A stretch of DNA of 59,094 nucleotides. Source: Prevotella sp. GTDB lineage: Bacteria; Bacteroidota; Bacteroidia; Bacteroidales; Bacteroidaceae. The notes under the pieces were generated by a model. The model was not told the origin of the DNA. It saw nothing but the letters and a program-made list of their open reading frames with translations, and ran no database searches. The first letter of the stretch is position 1. Each line of letters opens with the position of its first letter. The translations under genes were made by a program, and so were the position numbers. This document shows, piece by piece, positions 50,530 through 59,094 of the stretch. Where the stretch lies: positions 1 to 59,094 of the forward strand of contig JALFPC010000108.1 of the NCBI GenBank assembly GCA_022782305.1, written 5' to 3'.

Positions 50530-51768
50530 ATGAAAGGAGATGAACTACAATCCATAAAACAACGATACAATATCGTGGGGAATTGCGATATGCTGAATCG
50601 TGTGCTTGATGTCGCTCTGCAAGTGGCACCAACAGACCTCAGCGTGCTCATCATAGGCGAAAGCGGCGTAGGAAAAGAAATCATACCAAGAGTAATTCAT
50701 GATAACTCTCCTCGAAAAAGAGAGAAATATTTCGCTATCAACTGCGGAAGCATTCCTGAAGGAACTATAGACAGCGAACTCTTCGGACATGTGAAAGGGT
50801 CGTTTACTGGTGCTATCAGCGATAGTCCAGGCTATTTCGGCGTGGCAAACAAAGGTACTCTCTTTCTCGATGAGGTGGGAGAACTGCCCTTGGCTACCCA
50901 GGCGAGACTATTGCGTGTGCTCGAAACTGGTGAGTATATACCCGTGGGAGCCACAGAGGTGAAAAAAACAGACGTGCGCATAGTGGCCGCAACAAATGTA
51001 AACATTCAAAGAGCCATAAGCGAAGGACGATTTAGAGAAGACCTATACTATCGACTCAACTCCATACCCATACAAATGCCTCCACTCAGAGACAGAGGAG
51101 AGGATATCATTCTGCTCTTCAGACTCTTTGCCATGCAGATGGCAGAGAAATACAAAATGGAACGCATAGTGCTCACCGACGACGCTAAACGACTGCTGCT
51201 CAAATATAAATGGCCAGGAAACGTGAGACAACTCAAGAATATCACCGAGCAAATCTCCATATTGTGCAGAGAAAGACAGATAACGGCACAGATCCTATCG
51301 CAGTTTATACCTGAAGACCAGGAGTCTACACAACTGGCTACCATTAAACCGCTCTCAACCACAGACCATAGTTTTGAGAATGAGAGAGAGATATTATACA
51401 AGATATTGTTTGAACTCAGATCAAATGTAAACGAACTGCGTAATGAGGTGGGCATGCTCAAAAAACAATTGCAGACAGGGGTGACTACAACTGCCGAAAA
51501 CAAAAGCCTATATATACCCACCACAAACCAAAACACTGATATCAACGAAGCAGAAGAGGCAGAGGCAGAAGAATATGTGGAACCGCAAAAAGAGCACTAT
51601 ACAGATACAAACATATCCACAGACTCGCTAAACCTCAACGAGATAGGCAAACAGATGCTCATAAAGGCACTGGAGCGCAATGGGGGCAACAGAAGAAAGG
51701 CTGCTGAAGAACTGGGCATCTCAGACCGAACACTTTACCGCAGGCTTAGACAGTTTGGACTGGAATAA
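50530..51768 (+). CDS. Sigma-54-interacting AAA+ regulator with Fis-type HTH, no receiver domain
   Basis: IGESGVGKEIIPRVIHDNS, FGHVKGSFTGAISD, RRKAAEELGISDRTLYRRLRQFGLE. Confidence 0.93.
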   Translation: MKGDELQSIKQRYNIVGNCDMLNRVLDVALQVAPTDLSVLIIGESGVGKEIIPRVIHDNSPRKREKYFAINCGSIPEGTIDSELFGHVKGSFTGAISDSPGYFGVANKGTLFLDEVGELPLATQARLLRVLETGEYIPVGATEVKKTDVRIVAATNVNIQRAISEGRFREDLYYRLNSIPIQMPPLRDRGEDIILLFRLFAMQMAEKYKMERIVLTDDAKRLLLKYKWPGNVRQLKNITEQISILCRERQITAQILSQFIPEDQESTQLATIKPLSTTDHSFENEREILYKILFELRSNVNELRNEVGMLKKQLQTGVTTTAENKSLYIPTTNQNTDINEAEEAEAEEYVEPQKEHYTDTNISTDSLNLNEIGKQMLIKALERNGGNRRKAAEELGISDRTLYRRLRQFGLE

Positions 51769-51801
51769 TTTCATACTCACAAGTATTTATTATACGCAAT
51801 A

Positions 51802-52323
51802 ATGATGAACTCATATATGAAATATATATCTGCCACGATGCTCTTGCTGACCATGATGCTCATGTCATGCTCTGTACAGTATAAATTCAACGGAGCAAGC
51901 ATTGACTACAGCAAAACAAAAACAATACAAATAAACGATTTCCCCATACGCTCCAACTATGTTTGGGGACCTATGGCAAGCATCTTCAATAACCAACTCA
52001 AAGATGTGTTTGCCAACCATACAAAACTCATACAGGTGAAAAGAGACGGAGACCTAAAAATAGAGGGAGAAATAACACGATATGACCAACGTAATAAGTC
52101 GGTATCAAGCGAAGGCTATTCGGCACAAACAGAATTGTCGATGACTGTCAACGTGAGGTTTACTAACAATGCTAATCATACCGAAGACTTCGAAAGGCAG
52201 TTCACTGCCACATCTACATACGAAACTACACAGTCGCTCAATTCAGTGCAGGAAGAACTCGTGACTCAAATGGTAAAAGAGATTACTGACCAAATCTTCA
52301 ATGCAACTGTAGCTAACTGGTAA
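51802..52323 (+). CDS. LptE-family lipoprotein (LPS assembly)
   Basis: Lipobox LLLTMMLMSCSVQYKFNGASIDYSKTKTIQINDFP; position between the sigma-54 regulator and secG. Confidence 0.8.
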   Translation: MMNSYMKYISATMLLLTMMLMSCSVQYKFNGASIDYSKTKTIQINDFPIRSNYVWGPMASIFNNQLKDVFANHTKLIQVKRDGDLKIEGEITRYDQRNKSVSSEGYSAQTELSMTVNVRFTNNANHTEDFERQFTATSTYETTQSLNSVQEELVTQMVKEITDQIFNATVANW

Positions 52324-52332
52324 ACAAACCTT

Positions 52333-53082
52333 ATGGATATAAGCACGCTGATAAGACACCCAGAACACCTCGACAAGGATACTTTGTATGAGCTGAGATC
52401 TATAATTGCCCTCTACCCGTATTTCCAGACGGCAAGACTGCTCATGCTACAAAACCTGTATCTGCTGCACGACCCATCTTTCGACGATGAGTTGAGAAGA
52501 GCGGCTGTCTATATCACAGACAGAGAAGTGCTGTTCAAAATGATTGAGGCTGTGCACTACCAACTGAGAAAACCAGCAGCGCCATCTAAGGCAACGGATA
52601 ATAACAACGGAAGCAGAACATTATCACTGATTGACAATTTCCTCGGAACTATACCACAAGAGGAACAAACTGCTGACAGAAAACAACGAAAACCAACACC
52701 AGCAGATGCCGCAGTAGACTATGTGGCTTACCTGCTCGAGAGTGAGTCGTATGCGGAAGAAAACAATGACCAAGAAACACCACAACTCATTGGGCATAAT
52801 CTTATCGACAACTTCATCGAACAAGACAATGGAAAAATAAAACTTAATGACAATCCTGAACTTATGCCCGAACTCGATCCTGTCATGCCAGAAAGCACAA
52901 AAGACAGCGATGAGGGCGTTTTTACAGAAACTTTAGCAAGAATTTACATAAAACAGGGCAGATATTCAAAGGCTTTGGAAATTATTAGGCGATTAAGTTT
53001 GAATTATCCAAAAAAAAATGCTTACTTTGCAGACCAAATACGTTTCTTAGAGAAATTGATAATAAATAACAACAAAAAATAA
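52333..53082 (+). CDS. Hypothetical tetratricopeptide-like protein
   Basis: LARIYIKQGRYSKALEIIRRLSLNYPKKNAYFADQIRFLEKLI. Confidence 0.75.
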   Translation: MDISTLIRHPEHLDKDTLYELRSIIALYPYFQTARLLMLQNLYLLHDPSFDDELRRAAVYITDREVLFKMIEAVHYQLRKPAAPSKATDNNNGSRTLSLIDNFLGTIPQEEQTADRKQRKPTPADAAVDYVAYLLESESYAEENNDQETPQLIGHNLIDNFIEQDNGKIKLNDNPELMPELDPVMPESTKDSDEGVFTETLARIYIKQGRYSKALEIIRRLSLNYPKKNAYFADQIRFLEKLIINNNKK

Positions 53083-53091
53083 GTAAAAAAG

Positions 53092-53502
53092 ATGTACACA
53101 TTATTAGTAATTCTAATCATTCTTGCAGCACTGCTCATGATTGGCATCGTGCTGATCCAGGAATCAAAAGGAGGAGGACTCTCTTCTAATTTCGCCTCTT
53201 ACAACCAAATTGGTGGAGTGCGCAAAACAACAGACTTTATCGAGAAAACAACATGGGGGCTGGCTCTCGTTATGGTAGTAATCAGCATAGCATGCGCTTA
53301 TGTGGCCCCCACTGCAGCCACTGACAGTTCGGTAATGGAAGGTATCGAGAATCCTACTACCAATCCTAACAACCTACCTGGTTTCGGAGCCGGACAGAAT
53401 AAGCCAGCAGCTGATGCTAAACCTGCAAACGCCGCTCCAGCAAAGGCTGATGCTAAACCTGCAGACGCTGCTCCAGCCACTCCTGCCGCAGACAAGAAAT
53501 AA
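53092..53502 (+). CDS. secG: Preprotein translocase subunit SecG with Ala/Pro/Lys repeat tail
   Basis: MIGIVLIQESKGGGLSSNFASYNQIGGVRKTTDFIEKTTWGLAL; tail ADAKPANAAPAKADAKPADAAPATPAADKK. Confidence 0.93.
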   Translation: MYTLLVILIILAALLMIGIVLIQESKGGGLSSNFASYNQIGGVRKTTDFIEKTTWGLALVMVVISIACAYVAPTAATDSSVMEGIENPTTNPNNLPGFGAGQNKPAADAKPANAAPAKADAKPADAAPATPAADKK

Positions 53503-53619
53503 TATCTGTTGAGGGATTCATATCCCATTGCGCCAGCGTTGTTATGGGGATTATTGAGTGAAAAAAGCATTTCACTAAAAAAATATCCCGAAATATTAGG
53601 TGGAATAAAAAAAACATCG

Positions 53620-53627
53620 TACCTTTG
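53620..53627 (+). promoter_or_regulatory. tRNA promoter -7 element
   Basis: TACCTTTG 28 bp before the tRNA 5' end. Confidence 0.55.
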
Positions 53628-53654
53628 CACTCGCTTAACAAAAGCAACTAACAC

Positions 53655-53729
53655 GGTGGATGTAGTTCAGTTGGTTAGAGCGTCAGATTGTGGTTCTGAA
53701 TGTCGTGGGTTCGAGCCCCACCCTCCACC
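53655..53729 (+). tRNA. tRNA-His (anticodon GTG)
   Basis: GGTGGATGTAGTTCAGTTGGTTAGAGC, anticodon arm TCAGA-TTGTGGT-TCTGA, T-arm GTGGG-TTCGAGC-CCCAC, acceptor CCTCCACC; G-1 present. Confidence 0.95.
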
Positions 53730-53732
53730 CTT

Positions 53733-53772
53733 AAATCAAATCCCCAAGCCTTTCGGCTTGGGGATTTGATTT
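53733..53772. terminator. Strong hairpin terminator
   Basis: aaatcaaatccccaagcc-tttc-ggcttggggatttgattt: 18-bp perfect stem. Confidence 0.9.
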
Positions 53773-53840
53773 TATAGTACTCACTTCACTATATCTTACC
53801 ACTCACGATATCCTGCCAATCACAATATCTTACCACTCAC
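53773..53840. repeat. 17-bp tandem repeat x4 spanning the stop codon of the LMW-PTP gene
   Basis: tatagtactcacttcac / tatatcttaccactcac / gatatcctgccaatcac / aatatcttaccactcac. Confidence 0.92.
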
Positions 53841-54311
53841 TATATTGTGGTATAATCCATTGCAGGCATCTTCGAGCAGTTCGATAACCAGTTCAAATCC
53901 GTTGTCGCCACCGTAATAAGGGTCGGGCACAACGTTATTATCTGGATGATGGGTTAAGAAATCTGTCATCATCACTATTTTGTTCTTGTCATCATCATTG
54001 TTCGCTATATGTAGTAATGATCTACGATTGTCGTCATCCATAGCGACAATAAGGTCGAAGCGGTTGAAATCATGAGGTTCAAACTGTCGTGCTCTACTAT
54101 TGAAATTATACCCATGTTTAGCCCCATGTCGTCTCATGCGGTTATCAGGCAGTTGGCCCACATGCCATCCCCCGATACCGGCAGAATCAATCACAAAGCG
54201 TTGGGAGTCACCATTAGCCTCCACCACATGTTTCATTATACCCTCAGCAGCGGGCGAACGGCATATATTGCCAAGACAAACAAAAAGCAGTCTATAAGTC
54301 TTCATAATCAA
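53820..54311 (-). CDS. Low-molecular-weight protein-tyrosine phosphatase
   Basis: LLFVCLGNICRSPAAEGIMKHV; VPDPYYGGDNGFELVIELLEDAC. Confidence 0.95.
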   Translation of the reverse strand: MIMKTYRLLFVCLGNICRSPAAEGIMKHVVEANGDSQRFVIDSAGIGGWHVGQLPDNRMRRHGAKHGYNFNSRARQFEPHDFNRFDLIVAMDDDNRRSLLHIANNDDDKNKIVMMTDFLTHHPDNNVVPDPYYGGDNGFELVIELLEDACNGLYHNIVSGKIL

Positions 54312-54371
54312 TAATCAATAATCAGTAATCAATAATCAGTAATATTATATTATTATTCACCCTCTGATATA

Positions 54372-55664
54372 TCATTCAATCTCCAGTATATCCTGCCAGC
54401 AAGTGGTGTAATTGGGACTTTTCATTTCCCTTTTCACAGCATCCTTGAAGGTAGTGGTTTTGCCCTTGCTATCATACTGCTGTGCACCCAGCATGATGGC
54501 CCCATTGCCCATGGTTCGCTTTATGCGATCGGTCACCTTGTCGAGGCGTTTCATCTTGTCATACATATCAGAGTCATAGTCGATGAAAGAGGTCTGCACC
54601 TCATTCTCACTGCATATATCCATGATCACCACCCCTGCCCTCTTATATTTAAATCCCTGCAGGAATATCTTCTTGAGGCAGTTGTTGGCTGTTTCCACCA
54701 CCATCTGTGTACTATTGGTAGGTGTGAGCAGGGTGATGGTTTTAAACATGCCATACTGTGGCAGGTCCTCGCGGAAATGGTTAGTATCCACAAACACACC
54801 TATGGTGGCGGCCACGGAGTGCTGTTTCCTCAGTTTCTCTGCGCACAGGGCGGCATAGTTGGCCACATGTGCAGCCATCTCGTCATAGCCGTCAATCATC
54901 TTGGGGAATGATCTTGATGTGCAAATAGACTTCCGTTTCACATTCTCCATATCCTCCATGGCTATGGAGTCAATGGCATTCAGTTCGCGCCATGTGCGCC
55001 ACATGTTCACATTCATGAAGTTTTTTACCCACGACTCGCTCATTGAGGCAAAGTCGGCGGCTTTCATCACCTGCATGGCATTCAGTTTGGCAGTCCATCG
55101 TCGTCCTATGCCCCACACCTCATCTATAGGAAAGAGACTCAGGGCTTTATCTCGCTGGTCGTCATCATATATCACGCAACAATGCTTAAATCCCTTATAT
55201 CTCTTTGCGAACCAACTTGCCATCTTGGCCAGTGTTTTGGTGTGTGCTATGCCTATGCTCACTGGCATGCCTGTGCCCCGCAAAATCTCTCGGTGCAGGT
55301 TCTCCCCCCACTCCTTCAGACTCTCGGTGCCATCATCATCGATGATGCAGAAGCCCTCGTCAATGGAATAGCGGTGAAACTCAACTGCATGCCTTTTCAC
55401 AATGTTCATAACCCTACGGGTCATATCGGCATATAGTTCATAATTTGATGAGAACGCATATATCTTGGTATTGGGAAAGAGTGTCTTGAGTTGGTAATAG
55501 GGAGTGCCAGCCTTGATGCCCAATGCTTTGGCTTCATTGCTGCGTGCCACCACGCACCCATCGTTGTTGCTGAGCACCACCACGGGTTTGCCTACGAGGT
55601 CTGGCCTGAACACCCTCTCGCACGACACATAAGCATTATCCACATCCACCAGAGCATACATCAT
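54372..55664 (-). CDS. umuC: Y-family DNA polymerase, UmuC-like
   Basis: [57 protein letters not shown]. Confidence 0.93.
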   Translation of the reverse strand: MMYALVDVDNAYVSCERVFRPDLVGKPVVVLSNNDGCVVARSNEAKALGIKAGTPYYQLKTLFPNTKIYAFSSNYELYADMTRRVMNIVKRHAVEFHRYSIDEGFCIIDDDGTESLKEWGENLHREILRGTGMPVSIGIAHTKTLAKMASWFAKRYKGFKHCCVIYDDDQRDKALSLFPIDEVWGIGRRWTAKLNAMQVMKAADFASMSESWVKNFMNVNMWRTWRELNAIDSIAMEDMENVKRKSICTSRSFPKMIDGYDEMAAHVANYAALCAEKLRKQHSVAATIGVFVDTNHFREDLPQYGMFKTITLLTPTNSTQMVVETANNCLKKIFLQGFKYKRAGVVIMDICSENEVQTSFIDYDSDMYDKMKRLDKVTDRIKRTMGNGAIMLGAQQYDSKGKTTTFKDAVKREMKSPNYTTCWQDILEIE

Positions 55665-56137
55665 CCGTTACCCCCATGCCATTTCTTTATTGTGTATACC
55701 ACCACGCCCCAAATCTGGCATTCGTCGCGTTCGGTAATCTTAAATACGGGAAATGCTTTGTTAGCGGGCTTGAGTTCTATATATCCCTCATCATAATGGG
55801 AGTTATCATAGAATTTCACTGTGAACCTACCGTCATAAAAGGCCACCACCACATCGCCGTTGGTTGGTTCCACCGAGCGATCTATCACCAACAGGTCGCC
55901 ATCGCAGATGCCTGCATCAATCATAGAGTCGCCTTTTACGCGGGCATAGAAGGTAGTATCGGGATGAGTGATCATATCCCGGTTGAAGTCTATGCAATCC
56001 ATCTCGTATGCCTCTGCTGGCGATGGGAATCCTGCCTTCACGCCCTCTGCATATTTAAGTGGTGCATGGTGTTCGAAACTGCTTATTATGAATTCTACTT
56101 CGTTGCCATCCATACTAATTATTCTAATATTCTGCAA
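55661..56137 (-). CDS. umuD: S24/LexA-like translesion protein UmuD-like
   Basis: [48 protein letters not shown]; overlaps umuC start. Confidence 0.92.
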   Translation of the reverse strand: MQNIRIISMDGNEVEFIISSFEHHAPLKYAEGVKAGFPSPAEAYEMDCIDFNRDMITHPDTTFYARVKGDSMIDAGICDGDLLVIDRSVEPTNGDVVVAFYDGRFTVKFYDNSHYDEGYIELKPANKAFPVFKITERDECQIWGVVVYTIKKWHGGNG

Positions 56138-56282
56138 AGATAGTGATTTAGCATGAAATCAACAAAGATATGGGCAAAAAACTCATACTATCATTGGGAT
56201 GAAGTGCAGAGCGTATTGATCGATTGGATTACACAGGCTGTATAAAAATTGTATGAATGTACCAATTTTAGTACGATTTTCC

Positions 56283-56313
56283 TTTGCGGTTTAATATATT
56301 TATTATACCTTTG
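56283..56313 (+). promoter_or_regulatory. Promoter, -33 TTTG / -7 TACCTTTG
   Basis: TTTG 56283-56286, TACCTTTG 56306-56313, spacer 19 bp. Confidence 0.65.
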
Positions 56314-56634
56314 TAGGCGAAACTACAATATTAAAACTTGAAACGATTTATTAGGAACTTACTAAAATGAACATCTTGATGCTTAACATGTTGGTAATCA
56401 TGCTTTTCCCTGTCCTGAATTTATTCGGGGGGGGCAAAAATTGTTTGCAAAATTCGTTAGGTAAGTCTATCGTTTCTGTCACTTCGGCTGACACATTTTC
56501 CTTATACATTATTAATATAATTACGTGCGTACGCATGCGAGGTCCCTCTTCGTATGCCCATTACGCATGTCCTTTGGTCTAGAAAACAAATACAATTTAT
56601 TTAATACATTATTCAATAACTATAATTTTTAACT

Positions 56635-58464
56635 ATGAAAAAATTTACAATTAAATCATTACTCATCGCAGCTGCGCTGTGTTTGGGGACTAGTGCGTGG
56701 GCGGAAGATGAAACTATTTCTTTAACATCAATTGAATCTGGCGCATCAACTGGTTCTGAAATAACAAAGTCTGATGCAGGTAACAACGTTGCCTATACTC
56801 AATATAGGAATTGGGGGTCATCATACGATGGTACTATTAAGTTTAACGCAGGTGGTAGTATTGCACTTTACAAGTTTGATATATCAAGTTTATTAAATAA
56901 AAAAGGTGTAGTTAAAAATGCAACTTTATCATTGAACGTAACTCCAAATGGTGATTGTTATGATGTATATTTGTTGGGTTACAATGGCAGTTGGGAGTCT
57001 TTATCAAACTCAAGAGGTTCAATAGGAGGTACAGTAAATGATGGAGGTTCTTTCCAACCTCTAGATGACCCATATCAAGGTATTTCTATAGGTTCTAGTG
57101 CAACTACTATTTCAGCAAGTGCAAAGACTTATTTAAATTCTGCTTTGGAAGCAGGTCGAACTGAAGTTTCTTTTGCTGTAGCCATGAATTTAAAAAGAAC
57201 TTTTTCGGCAGCTTCATCTGCGACACTTTCAGTTGTATTTACTGATGAAGTATACCATAATTATACTATAAATGCTGTTTGCGAATCGGAAATTATAAAA
57301 GAATTTTTGACAGGTTCAACAACAGAAAATTCAGATTATTCAATCACTGGCATCCCAGAGTTTATAGAAAAAGGTGGTAAATATTATCAATTATCGGATA
57401 ATAATGTTAAGTCACGTTCAATCTCTTATAAAATGGGAACAACTGATGCAGTACAATCTATTAATTATGTTGTTAATGAGGATGTTTTATTTTTCTCTGA
57501 AGTAGAAGATAATTACAAAACCTCAAGTACAAACTATAAATATCCTACTAATAGTAAATATTCAGGTGGAGTTGCTGTTACTGGTAATAGAACTGGGGCT
57601 AATATAACACTTACTTTTAGTGTACCTAATAATGGTACTTATGAATTAGTTTTAGCCCACATGGATAATGATGATCGTGTAAATAATTACTATTTAGATA
57701 ATACAAAAACTGTATATGAAAAAAGAACAGGTGCTGCTGACAGTGATGGATTTTATCGTATTGAAGAGCCATTAACAGCAGGAGAACATAAACTATATAT
57801 TGCTGCTAATTATAATTTAACAGCCGCATATGACTATTTCTATATTACAAAGGTTAGTGATGTAGCAACAAAGAATGTTTCTGTTGGCTCTAACGGCATC
57901 GCAACATTCACTCCAAGTGTAGCACTTGACTTTACAAATGCAACAAACATTAAGGCTTATACAGCAACTGTATCTGAAACAACTGTAACTCTGACAGAGA
58001 CAAAGACTGTTGCTGCAGGTGAGGGTGTTATCATAAAGTCTGTAAATGGCGGTGAAAAAAATGAGACGATAGCTGTGGCAAATCCTGCAACAGCAACAGA
58101 GGGCAATGCTCTTGTTGGTACACTTGTTGACATTGATCCTTTAGCAACAGATGCAACAATCAATGAAGTTACATACACCAACTACATCCTAAACAACGGT
58201 TCAAATGGCATTGGCTTCTATAAGGCAAACGGCAAGAAAGTGGCAGCTGGCAAGGCGTACTTGCGGGTACCTGCAGAAAAAGTAGCAGGTGCTAAGGCTC
58301 TGACTATCGTTTGGAACGATGGCGAAACAACAGGCATCAAGGATAATTATGAATTCGGAATTATGAATTCAGATGCTGTAACATACGACCTCAGCGGCCG
58401 CAAGGTTGCTAACCCTGCTAAGGGCTTGTATATCAAGAATGGTAAGAAGTTTATTGTAAAATAA
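56635..58464 (+). CDS. Secreted DNRLRE/disaggregatase-like surface protein with carbohydrate-binding-like module and conserved Prevotella-type C-terminal region
   Basis: Signal peptide MKKFTIKSLLIAAALCLGTSAWA; NVAYTQYRNWGSSYDGTIKFNAGGSIALYKFDISSLL; C-terminus VTYDLSGRKVANPAKGLYIKNGKKFIVK. Confidence 0.8.
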   Translation: MKKFTIKSLLIAAALCLGTSAWAEDETISLTSIESGASTGSEITKSDAGNNVAYTQYRNWGSSYDGTIKFNAGGSIALYKFDISSLLNKKGVVKNATLSLNVTPNGDCYDVYLLGYNGSWESLSNSRGSIGGTVNDGGSFQPLDDPYQGISIGSSATTISASAKTYLNSALEAGRTEVSFAVAMNLKRTFSAASSATLSVVFTDEVYHNYTINAVCESEIIKEFLTGSTTENSDYSITGIPEFIEKGGKYYQLSDNNVKSRSISYKMGTTDAVQSINYVVNEDVLFFSEVEDNYKTSSTNYKYPTNSKYSGGVAVTGNRTGANITLTFSVPNNGTYELVLAHMDNDDRVNNYYLDNTKTVYEKRTGAADSDGFYRIEEPLTAGEHKLYIAANYNLTAAYDYFYITKVSDVATKNVSVGSNGIATFTPSVALDFTNATNIKAYTATVSETTVTLTETKTVAAGEGVIIKSVNGGEKNETIAVANPATATEGNALVGTLVDIDPLATDATINEVTYTNYILNNGSNGIGFYKANGKKVAAGKAYLRVPAEKVAGAKALTIVWNDGETTGIKDNYEFGIMNSDAVTYDLSGRKVANPAKGLYIKNGKKFIVK

Positions 58465-58470
58465 GTGAAT

Positions 58471-58606
58471 CACCCCTAACCCCGCCTCACCCCAACCCCT
58501 CTCCATGATGAGAGGGGAGATTGAGGAGGGAACTTTTGGAAGAAGCAAATAAGAATAATAACAATCCCTAAGCCAAATTCCTCCCCTTTGGGGAGGTTAG
58601 GAGGGG
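58471..58606. repeat. GC-rich hairpin pair with outer inverted repeat (cacccctaac...gttaggaggggt)
   Basis: cccctctc-catgat-gagagggg (58497-58517), cctcccctttggggagg (58580-58596). Confidence 0.75.
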
Positions 58607-58626
58607 TATAAAACAATTAAAAGATT

Positions 58627-58800
58627 ATGAAAAATAAATATATCAAACCAGAGATTCAAGTAGTAGAAGTTGAACTACAAATGATGGCAGCGTCTTTAGG
58701 AGAAAATGAACTAGGCCTTAATAACGTAGATGCTACAGGTGACGCATTGTCAAAGGGGCATGACGGTAGTTTCGACGTATGGGGTCTTGACGAAGAATAA
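58627..58800 (+). CDS. 57-aa small peptide MKNKYIKPEIQVVEVELQMMAASLGENELGLNNVDATGDALSKGHDGSFDVWGLDEE
   Basis: ATG...TAA open frame shorter than the ORF-track cutoff; KYIKPEI.VVE start typical of small Bacteroidales peptides. Confidence 0.7.
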   Translation: MKNKYIKPEIQVVEVELQMMAASLGENELGLNNVDATGDALSKGHDGSFDVWGLDEE

Positions 58801-58863
58801 TAAAGTATTTGTTGGATGTAAGCATCCATTAAAATGCACATTGTAGCAGTTGTAGATTTGTTG

Positions 58864-59036
58864 TACCTTTGCATGCGCAATATTGCAACAGAACTACAAC
58901 TGCTATTATTATGACCAAAGAAGAATTTATTAACTTGCAACTACATCATCAGTACCACGCATGAGGAACTAGTAGAACTGTTACCTCACAGATGGAAACT
59001 GCAGCATCAGGATGCAATAATGACAAAACTGCGTGA
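58864..59036 (+). pseudogene. Possible frameshifted short gene (MTKEEFINLQL / ...NYIISTTHEELVELLPHRWKLQHQDAIMTKLRDKV) behind a TACCTTTG element
   Basis: Two overlapping frames give plausible peptide joined by a frameshift near 58945; promoter-like TACCTTTG 58864-58871. Confidence 0.35.
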
Positions 59037-59094
59037 TAAAGTATAGAACCACTACGGTATATAGGTGCAAAAGATTACAGCGGCTATCAACTCC

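Noticed and set aside
39754-53100. A horizontally acquired genomic island
   Set aside because: The block contains core genes in usual Bacteroidetes order (sigma-54 regulator, lptE, TPR, secG) and has no integrase or flanking repeats.
54311-54371. Repeat (ATTATTG/ATTACTG)n upstream of the LMW-PTP gene as a stop-codon array
   Set aside because: It sits at the start-codon side and away from the umuC stop, so it was not counted in the 3'-end pattern.

Overview
The window looks like a Bacteroidales chromosome segment, probably Prevotella-like. Supporting signs are TAnnTTTG -7 promoter elements, TonB-free DUF5686 proteins, a GH31/HTCS-type locus and a YDLSGRK...GLYIKNGKKFIVK-type C-terminus. I support about 35 CDSs, one tRNA-His with a strong terminator, several hairpin terminators and a roughly 1.3 kb non-coding repeat island. 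Most genes are housekeeping: nadB, dacB-like, queG, purD, cysE-like, rlmN, pdxA, secG, lptE-like, umuDC-like. The items I consider most worth follow-up are: (1) a 1271-aa cytoplasmic-looking fusion of tandem GT-A domains, a DUF4922/HIT-like domain and a SpoIID domain, next to an AmpG-like transporter; (2) a DedA/YqaA-ZnuA fusion whose junction carries a lipobox, next to a ZnuC ATPase with no visible permease; (3) an inositol-lipid-type cluster (ATP-grasp, HAD, MIPS, NTP-transferase, CDP-alcohol phosphotransferase) with two DUF5686 paralogues and a displaced catalytic Asp in the CDP-alcohol phosphotransferase; (4) a recurrent pattern of locus-specific short tandem duplications that span or abut stop codons at many unrelated genes; (5) a nested inverted-repeat element plus an exact 8 x 23-bp tandem array; (6) an HTCS-like regulator that has lost its kinase and receiver domains. 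All functional assignments come from reading the translations by eye. No database search was run.
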